Source: Ralstonia sp. UBA689
GTDB taxonomy: Bacteria > Pseudomonadota > Gammaproteobacteria > Burkholderiales > Burkholderiaceae
DNA: 29,251 nucleotides
Assembly: GCF_002298975.1 (NCBI RefSeq)
Contig: NZ_DBMV01000012.1
Coordinates: 1-29,251 of the forward strand
Direction of reading: 5' to 3'
Part shown: positions 24,291 through 29,251 of the stretch, piece by piece
Position numbering within the stretch: the first letter of the stretch is position 1
How the letters are laid out: the number at the start of each line of letters is the position of its first letter
Translations under genes and position numbers: made by a program
The notes under the pieces: model-generated
What the model was told of the DNA's origin: nothing
Database searches by the model: none
What the model saw: only the letters and a program-made list of their open reading frames with translations

Positions 24291-24872
24291 GCAGGTTGTC
24301 TCCTCTTGTTGTGAAGTGTCATCGCCAGCCGGCCCTGGGCAGCACGGGCGCCCCCGATGCCCGCCCACCACGGGGCGACCTGACTCTTCACAAGATTCCG
24401 GCCCCCGTTGGGCGGCCAGGCGAAATGCTGTTCATGCGAGTGAAATGACGGAAAACACCCCGGCCAAGCGCTAGGCGGCCGGCGCGCGGGATGCGCATGA
24501 TGCCCGAAACGCCAGTTGCCTGCACGTACCCATTCTGGTCGTCCGCCCTGGCGCATGCAGCCAGCCGCATCATGCGATCCGTACCCATTTCTGCGAAAGC
24601 GTGATGCCATGCGACCCTATCGTCGATTGGCGTACCTGTTTCTGCGCCTGGCTTCGCAGAAACAGGTACGCGCTGCATAAGAAGACGTCGCGTCGTGCGG
24701 GCAGATCGGTCGCAAAACGCAGGCGTACCCGTTTCTGCGGCGGCTTCGGGCGTAGCCGTACCTGTTTCTGCGTCACATCAAGCTGTCTCGCGAGAATGGA
24801 CCGAACCCATTTCTGCGAAAGTGCTTGAACTGCGCGCCCACATGCAGGTGTACCTGTTTCTGCGCAATCCTT

Positions 24873-24899
24873 CGCAGAAATGGGTACACCATTTCTGCG
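24873..24899. repeat. Head-to-head iteron palindrome
   Basis: Two iterons in opposite orientation overlap to give perfect 11-bp arms (CGCAGAAATGG and CCATTTCTGCG) around a 5-base centre GTACA. It sits where iteron orientation changes from mostly minus to mostly plus. In iteron plasmids, inverted iterons often bind a Rep dimer and serve autoregulation rather than initiation; that role here is inferred and the site is far from repA. Confidence 0.8.
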
Positions 24900-25382
24900 G
24901 TGTCGCGAGGCAAGCTATTGGCGGATAAGGGTTTTTACCCGCAGAAACAGGTACGGTCAGGCGGATGACCAGACCGATGCCCTACCGACTGGTGGACTCC
25001 CACCCGGCATGCCCCTCCGGGTTTCAGCGATGAAAGTTCTGACAACATAGATCGAGAGCCTGCCCACTCCATCCCCGCTGGTCTTGATCCCGATCGACAC
25101 CTCGCAGAAACAGGTACGCCAAGATCCGATGATCGCGCCAGGAAGCGGGTACTCGCTTTTCTATGAATCCCGCTGCAGCAAGCTTCGCCATGCATCCGTT
25201 GCTCAAGCGGACGCAGAAATGGGTACGCACGGATGCACGTCGCAAGCCAGAGGCATCGCAGAAACGGGTACGCTTCGCATCGTATTGCGCCGTGCCGATC
25301 GCAAACTCGGGTGTGTCCTCCGCAGAAACGGGTACGCAAGACGCATTGGAGCCACTCAGTTCAGCTACCAGCGACCGCTTTC

Positions 25383-25403
25383 TGTGGATAACACTGTGGA
25401 TAA
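25383..25403 (+). promoter_or_regulatory. Two DnaA boxes
   Basis: TGTGGATAA occurs at 25383-25391 and again at 25395-25403; both are the exact complement of the consensus DnaA box TTATCCACA, same orientation, 12 bp apart. They sit 15 bases before the phased iteron array, as in iteron origins that need host DnaA together with their own initiator. Confidence 0.9.
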
Positions 25404-25573
25404 CCGAATGTTGTCCCCGCAGAAACTGGCACGCCTCTTGCGCAGAAGCGGGTACGGTTTCGCGCAGAAGCGGGTACGGTGCCACGCAGAATTGGGTTCG
25501 CAAGCCCGCAGAATTGAGTACGGTTTCACCCCCTAAACCCAATGCCAGCAGGGCTTTCCGGGGCGCGTATACG

Positions 25574-25617
25574 GTTTACCTGTAGTAAACGTAGAAGGTA
25601 TATATCACTTGTAGTGA
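25574..25617. promoter_or_regulatory. AT-rich segment with two palindromes upstream of repA
   Basis: GTTTAC-CTGTA-GTAAAC (25574-25590) and TCACT-TGT-AGTGA (25605-25617) flank the AT-rich stretch GGTATATAT. This is the most AT-rich part of the origin and a plausible site for melting and for the repA promoter, with the palindromes as possible operators. Function is inferred. Confidence 0.45.
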
Positions 25618-25761
25618 GGAAAGGTCTTCCGTGGACAACCTTGCAGGTTGCCCACCGAGGCCCTTCCCGCGACAACAAATGAAATTCGGAAAACGTACCC
25701 GATTCTGCGTGACAAGGCGAAGGGGTTTTAGTACAAAGGCTCTGAACAATTCTCACGCGCC

Positions 25762-26835
25762 ATGGTCACCAAACGCCTTACACCCAACGGGAAGCCGGAC
25801 GACAATTCGCCCGGCCGCATCATCGTCCCTTCGGGAGGGCAAGTCATTGCCGCGCCGGAGAAATTCCAGCGCCTCTTCGACGAAGCTCAGGCGATGGAGC
25901 GCGAAGACGCCTGGCAAAGCGGCGAGGTTGGATTCCTCAGCCGCGCCAGCGTCCAGGTCACCCTCCCCTATCGCGCGCCCAAAGGCTCCCCACCGGTCTG
26001 GACCCGTTCCAGCGGCAACATCTCGCTGATGATCCAGCCCGGGTACTTCACCCAGCAGCGCTCGGAGCGAGCTACCAACGGCCGACAGCGTATCGTTTCC
26101 GAGACCGTCTCCTTCGGCTATCCCTATGGCTCGTATCCGCGGCTGATGCTGGCCTGGATCGGCAAGGAAATCATGGCCAAGAAGAAGCGCGGTGAATTCC
26201 AGGGCACGGTGGAAGACCGGCGTATTTCGCTGGGCAACTCGCTGTCGGAGTTCATGTACAACTTGGGCATCCCGATGGCTACGGGTGGCAAGCGGGGCAC
26301 CATGACGCTGGTGCGTCAGCAGATGATCCGCCTGTTCTCGGCCACGATTGCCATCGTGCAGAACAAATCGGCGCCTAACCAGAATCAGAATCAGGAACCG
26401 CTGTCGATCGACCGCATTGGGTACCTGCTTGCAGATCAACTGTCGACCTGGTGGGATCCGATGCAGCCGGGTCAGGGCTCGATGTTCGAGAGCTTTGTGG
26501 TGCTGTCTGAGCCGTTCTTCAACGAGCTGGTGAATCGCCCCGTGCCGGTGGATATGCGTGCGTTGAAAGCGCTGAAGCAATCGCCGTTCGCGCTCGACGT
26601 GTACTCGTGGCTAACGTACCGCTTCTTCACTATCCAGAAGCGTACTGAGATCCCTTGGGAAGCGCTGCAGATGCAGTTCGGCACCGAGACCGAGAGCGAG
26701 CGAAAATTCCGTGCGCTGTTCCGTAAGGCTTTGAAGGACGTGTTGGTGGTCTATCCGGATGCCAAGGTGGATGCGGATTCCTCGAAGGCGCTGATCCTGC
26801 AGCCGTCGCGGACCAGCGTGCGGAAGCTGGCCTGA
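25762..26835 (+). CDS. repA: Replication initiator protein RepA
   Basis: 357 aa initiator of the plasmid-encoded RepA family (PF04796-like), the kind found on secondary chromosomes of Ralstonia, Cupriavidus and Burkholderia. It should bind the upstream iterons and, with DnaA, open the origin. The stretches SFGYPYGSYPRLMLAWIGKEI and SPFALDVYSWLTYRFFTIQK are typical of the family; the latter lies in the C-terminal winged-helix region. Residues 1-40 look disordered. ATG 25762 is chosen, though its ribosome site is weak. A strong terminator follows. Expression is probably autoregulated through the palindromes and the reverse iteron at 25693. Confidence 0.92.
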   Translation: MVTKRLTPNGKPDDNSPGRIIVPSGGQVIAAPEKFQRLFDEAQAMEREDAWQSGEVGFLSRASVQVTLPYRAPKGSPPVWTRSSGNISLMIQPGYFTQQRSERATNGRQRIVSETVSFGYPYGSYPRLMLAWIGKEIMAKKKRGEFQGTVEDRRISLGNSLSEFMYNLGIPMATGGKRGTMTLVRQQMIRLFSATIAIVQNKSAPNQNQNQEPLSIDRIGYLLADQLSTWWDPMQPGQGSMFESFVVLSEPFFNELVNRPVPVDMRALKALKQSPFALDVYSWLTYRFFTIQKRTEIPWEALQMQFGTETESERKFRALFRKALKDVLVVYPDAKVDADSSKALILQPSRTSVRKLA

Positions 26836-26862
26836 CGCGGCAGTCTTGCAGGCAAAAAGAAA

Positions 26863-26886
26863 GGGGAGCCGAAGCTCCCCTTTTTT
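26863..26886. terminator. Terminator between repA and the cold-shock gene
   Basis: Stem GGGGAGC/GCTCCCC with loop CGAA, then six T residues on the plus strand. The left flank AAAAAGAAA gives a T-rich tail on the minus strand, so it serves both convergent genes. Confidence 0.92.
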
Positions 26887-26913
26887 CATCTCAGGCGTCT
26901 CAGCCTGAAACGC

Positions 26914-27117
26914 TTATTCCGGCTTGATCGCGGAGGCTTGCAGACCCTTCGGGCCTTGCTTCACTTCGAAGGAGACCTTCTGGCCGTCCTTCAGGGTCTT
27001 GAAACCCGAACCCTGAATTTCGGAGAAGTGCGCGAACAGATCTGCGCCGCCGCCGTCCGGAGTGATGAAGCCGAAGCCTTTGGTTTCGTTAAACCATTTG
27101 ACAGTACCCGTGGCCAT
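26914..27117 (-). CDS. Cold-shock protein (CspA family)
   Basis: 67 aa single cold-shock domain, an OB-fold protein that binds single-stranded RNA and DNA and melts RNA structure. RNP1 is KGFGFI (13-18) and RNP2 is DLFAHF (26-31); the opening MATGTVKWFNETKGFGFI is canonical. The length is normal and the ATG at 27117 has AAGGA upstream. It is convergent with repA and divergent from parA. A hairpin at 27204-27230 lies in its upstream region and may be part of a structured cold-responsive leader, as is common in this family. Confidence 0.96.
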   Translation of the reverse strand: MATGTVKWFNETKGFGFITPDGGGADLFAHFSEIQGSGFKTLKDGQKVSFEVKQGPKGLQASAIKPE

Positions 27118-27490
27118 GCAAAAATTCCTTTAATAAACAAAAAACAAGTCGTCCAGCCGATCCGGACATCGCACGAAGATTCCGGCTGATTCCGAATCCT
27201 GCGTAGACAAAGTCTTCAGACGACTGTCTAAACATCATAACCAGTTTGAGGCACAGTGTCGATGGTCGGCATTTTTGTGAAATGTCGCTTTTCCGCACTC
27301 GCTGGTAAACACCTAGCAAGCATACAGATGGCAGTCGCAACGCGGGATGTTATGCGCTAAAAATCGCATTTATATCGCAATTCAGGCGAACTGAAATCGA
27401 CTTGCACACCATGCGCCACATCAAGTAATTATATAAATTGAATTTTATTGATCTTGTGTTTTTGGATCGTCTTCCCTAAGATGAGCGCTA
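27118..27490. promoter_or_regulatory. Divergent csp/parA promoter region
   Basis: No gene is seen here. A hairpin at 27204-27230 combines TAGAC/GTCTA with AGTC/GACT. The segment 27355-27480 is markedly AT-rich for this window (for example TAATTATATAAATTGAATTT near 27425-27445) and probably holds the parA promoter and part of the leftward csp promoter. It carries a repeated ATCGCA (27364 and 27374 region). The exact -35/-10 pairs are ambiguous. Confidence 0.5.
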
Positions 27491-27493
27491 CTG

Positions 27494-27511
27494 ACTTTCA
27501 GCGCTGAAAGT
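27494..27511. promoter_or_regulatory. parS: parS-like centromere site 1
   Basis: ACTTTCAGCGCTGAAAGT is a perfect 18-bp palindrome ending nine bases before the parA start. The same 16-bp core recurs inside parB. Size, symmetry and placement fit a ParB binding site, which could also autoregulate parAB. Confidence 0.75.
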
Positions 27512-27520
27512 GGAGGACCA

Positions 27521-28189
27521 GTGAGCGCCAAGATCGTAACGGTATTCAATCAAAAGGGCGGCTGCGGCAAGACGACTGTCAGCATGCACATCGCCGGAAC
27601 CTTGGGCCTGCGGGGCAGCAAGACACTGCTGGTCGACATGGACGAACAAGGAACGGCGACCCGATGGGCAGCTCAGGCTCCGGAAGAGAAGCCCTTTCCT
27701 GCTTCCGTCATCGGCCTGGCGCCATCCGGTGGTGCCATGCACCGGGAAGTTCGCAAGTTTGTCGCCGACTATGATTTCATCGTGGTCGATTGCCCGCCTG
27801 CAGTCCATTCCCCTTCATCGTCCAGTGCTTTGTTGATCTCGGACATCGCCCTGATTCCGGTCGTGCCTTCTCCGCCTGACCTTTGGGCGGCGGTTGCGGC
27901 AAAAGCCTTGGCTCAGCAGGCGCAGATCACCAACGAGACATTGCGGATTCGCGTACTGGCCAACATGGTTCAGCGACGCGTGTCGCTTGCCAAACAGGCC
28001 ATCGAGATTCTTGGTGATGACGGTGATATTCCGTTGATGGACGCCATGATCGGCTCTCGTTCGGCATTCCGTGAATGCCAGGCGATCGGCGCGACGGTGC
28101 ACGGCGTGCAAGGCGCCCGTGAGGCGGTCAGCGAAGTTGACATGATGGTTGACGAGGTGTTGCAGTTGCTGCAGGAGGAACGCGTATGA
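27521..28189 (+). CDS. parA: Chromosome-partition ATPase ParA
   Basis: 222 aa ParA/MinD-type ATPase that moves ParB-parS complexes along the nucleoid. The deviant Walker A is QKGGCGKTT (11-19), Walker A' is DMDEQGTATRW, and Walker B is FIVVDCPPA. The short form lacks an N-terminal HTH, so it probably does not regulate its own operon by direct operator binding; the parS-like site in front may do so through ParB. The start is GTG 27521 with GGAGG (27512-27516 region) just upstream. It overlaps parB by 4 bases (ATGA). Confidence 0.95.
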   Translation: MSAKIVTVFNQKGGCGKTTVSMHIAGTLGLRGSKTLLVDMDEQGTATRWAAQAPEEKPFPASVIGLAPSGGAMHREVRKFVADYDFIVVDCPPAVHSPSSSSALLISDIALIPVVPSPPDLWAAVAAKALAQQAQITNETLRIRVLANMVQRRVSLAKQAIEILGDDGDIPLMDAMIGSRSAFRECQAIGATVHGVQGAREAVSEVDMMVDEVLQLLQEERV

Positions 28190-29196
28190 GCGCGAAGTTG
28201 AAATCGCTCAAGGCAGGGATGCTGGCCGGCATCGCCGCCGAGAAAACCAAGGCGGCGCCAGTCGATCGATTCGCGCTGGCCGAACAGGCCATCACTTCGC
28301 ATCCACGCGGCCTGCTTGGGCAACCCGCGGCACCCGCTTTCAGCGCTGAAAGTCCACCGGAGCTGGCGAACAGTTCGGAGCGTCGTGTCGTCAAGGTTCC
28401 GCTGGAGAGGCTGCAGGAGAATCCTCTCAACGCACGGCGCATCTACGATCCGCAGATCGTGCAGGAGCGGGCTGCCTCGATTGCTACACATGGCCAGCAA
28501 ACGCCCGGATTGGCTGCGCCTGATCCGGACAGGCCAGGTTGGTATGTCCTGATCGACGGTCACTATCGCAAGCGTGCATTGGCTGCGGCGGGCAAATCCG
28601 AGATGGACTGCTTCATCGAGGATGGTCTGTCCGACATCGATTTCTATCGGTTGTCCTTTGTCCTGAACGAACAGCGATCAGGCCAGTCGGTACTCGATAA
28701 TGCGATCGCCTGGCGTCAGTTGCTGGATGAGGGAAAAGTCAAAAAAGAAGAAGATATTTGTGAGATTACCGGCGTGTCGGCGGGTACCGTCAACAAAACG
28801 CTGGCCCTGCTCAAGCTGCCGGAATCCGTACTGGATGTCATGAAGGAACGTCCGGCAGGTATTGGGATCGCGACAGGCTATGAACTGACGCTTTACTTCA
28901 AGAATGTAGGCGAGGAGCGCACGCGCGAGCTGGTGCACCGGGTCCTGGAAGAGGGCCTGTCGAGCCGCGATGTCGAGCAGATCCGGAAAGTGGCCCAAGA
29001 AGGGCGCACACGCAAGGTCAAGGAAGTCAGTCGCCAGTACAAGATCCGCAGCAGCGAAGGTGATCTATTGGGCACAATAAAGGAATGGGATTCGGGCCGC
29101 GTCATGCTGGATGTGAAGCTGGAAGATCGTGCCGCCCGAGAATCCCTGGTAGAAGCGCTGAAAAGCCGCTTCGGTTTGGACGTCGCCTTGCTGTAA
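28186..29196 (+). CDS. parB: Chromosome-partition protein ParB
   Basis: 336 aa centromere-binding CTPase-type ParB. A flexible N-terminus (1-65) with the ParA-contact region is followed by the ParB/Srx domain (VPLERLQENPLNARRIYD, 71-88), the arginine motif as DGHYRKRA (124-131, a variant of GERRxRA), a central HTH (EEDICEITGVSAGTVNKTLALLKLPE) and a C-terminal dimerisation part. It begins at ATG 28186, inside the parA stop. A second copy of the parS-like palindrome lies within codons 51-56, in the disordered linker, where it costs little in protein function. Confidence 0.94.
   Translation: MSAKLKSLKAGMLAGIAAEKTKAAPVDRFALAEQAITSHPRGLLGQPAAPAFSAESPPELANSSERRVVKVPLERLQENPLNARRIYDPQIVQERAASIATHGQQTPGLAAPDPDRPGWYVLIDGHYRKRALAAAGKSEMDCFIEDGLSDIDFYRLSFVLNEQRSGQSVLDNAIAWRQLLDEGKVKKEEDICEITGVSAGTVNKTLALLKLPESVLDVMKERPAGIGIATGYELTLYFKNVGEERTRELVHRVLEEGLSSRDVEQIRKVAQEGRTRKVKEVSRQYKIRSSEGDLLGTIKEWDSGRVMLDVKLEDRAARESLVEALKSRFGLDVALL
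28337..28352. promoter_or_regulatory. parS: parS-like centromere site 2, inside parB
   Basis: CTTTCAGCGCTGAAAG, a perfect 16-bp palindrome identical to the core of the site at 27494-27511, lies 843 bases downstream of it within the parB coding sequence. Two exact copies of a 16-bp palindrome around one par operon are not expected by chance. Confidence 0.75.
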
Positions 29197-29251
29197 CACC
29201 CGTATCAGAAGACCAAGAAGCGCCCTGCGGGGCTAATGCCGTTCAGTTAAG
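29197..29251. other. Window end after parB
   Basis: 55 bases without a gene. A weak GCCC/GGGC pairing near 29221-29232 might be part of a terminator, but there is no T-run before the window ends. Confidence 0.3.

Larger units (their letters stand above)
24522..25709. repeat. Main iteron field (about 21 copies)
   Basis: Seventeen-base iterons with half CGCAGAA, a variable centre and half GGTACGC. Minus-strand copies start at 24522 (degenerate), 24580, 24630, 24723, 24756, 24801, 24848, about 24883 and 25693. Plus-strand copies start at 24655, 24873, 24940, 25103, 25212, 25257, 25321, 25418, 25441, 25463, 25485 and 25507. The centre varies: AAATGGG, AAACGGG, AAACAGG, AATTGGG, AAGCGGG. The last five plus copies are phased at 22-23 bp. 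Orientation is mostly minus before 24870 and plus after. Confidence 0.92.
24522..25761. other. Replication origin of the chromid (iteron type)
   Basis: All parts of a RepA-dependent origin are present in order: dispersed iterons, two DnaA boxes (25383-25403), five phased iterons (25418-25523), an AT-rich segment with small palindromes (about 25565-25625), and the initiator gene at 25762. No convincing protein gene lies in this 1.24-kb stretch or in 24291-24521. The initiation site itself cannot be placed from sequence alone; the AT-rich segment is the likeliest unwinding region. Confidence 0.82.

Noticed and set aside
24522..25709. CRISPR array
   Set aside because: The repeats are 17 bp, occur in both orientations, have variable centres and irregular or 22-bp spacing, and there are no cas genes. 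They are iterons beside repA.

Overview
The window reads as a high-GC beta-proteobacterial secondary chromosome (chromid), most likely a Ralstonia of the pickettii/insidiosa/mannitolilytica type. Reasons: a plasmid-type origin (RepA-family initiator, about 25 iterons, two DnaA boxes, a ParA/ParB pair with 16-18 bp parS-like palindromes) sits beside ordinary chromosomal genes (prfC, an rpoN copy, malonate utilisation genes). The genus is inferred from gene content and protein style; no search was run.

Layout. (1) 1-2958: 3' part of a malonate utilisation operon (madL, madM, mdcG, mdcH), with an intergenic palindromic repeat ahead of madL. (2) 2977-4770: an AraC-type regulator divergent from a six-helix membrane protein, with a 17-bp direct repeat (22-bp period) at the regulator's start. 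(3) 4853-7938: prfC (RF3) on the minus strand. Its last 250 bp occur twice. Between the copies lies a lower-GC insert with a Tlde1/DUF2778-type peptidoglycan-targeting effector candidate and an overlapping small membrane protein, a plausible immunity partner. (4) 8126-9575: a small basic protein behind a hairpin-rich leader, and a YihY/BrkB membrane protein. (5) 9602-14974: a sigma-54 block: a response-regulator enhancer-binding protein, a second enhancer-binding protein without receiver domain, a small secreted protein and an rpoN gene preceded by a consensus -24/-12 promoter. (6) 15002-18747: glycosyltransferase, DUF2334 deacetylase, PAP2 phosphatase and second glycosyltransferase. (7) 18757-22693: a hypothetical protein, a hybrid sensor kinase, and a tyrosine-recombinase-like protein without its catalytic tyrosine. 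(8) 22711-29251: the replication and partition region. Iterons flank an NCS2 purine permease on both sides, then come DnaA boxes, 22-bp phased iterons, an AT-rich stretch, repA, a cold-shock gene, and parA-parB with two copies of the parS-like palindrome, one of them inside parB.

The points most worth following are the effector/immunity-like insert at the duplicated prfC 3' end, the probable sigma-54 autoregulation of the chromid rpoN, and the dispersed iteron field enclosing a purine permease and lying next to a degenerate recombinase-like gene.
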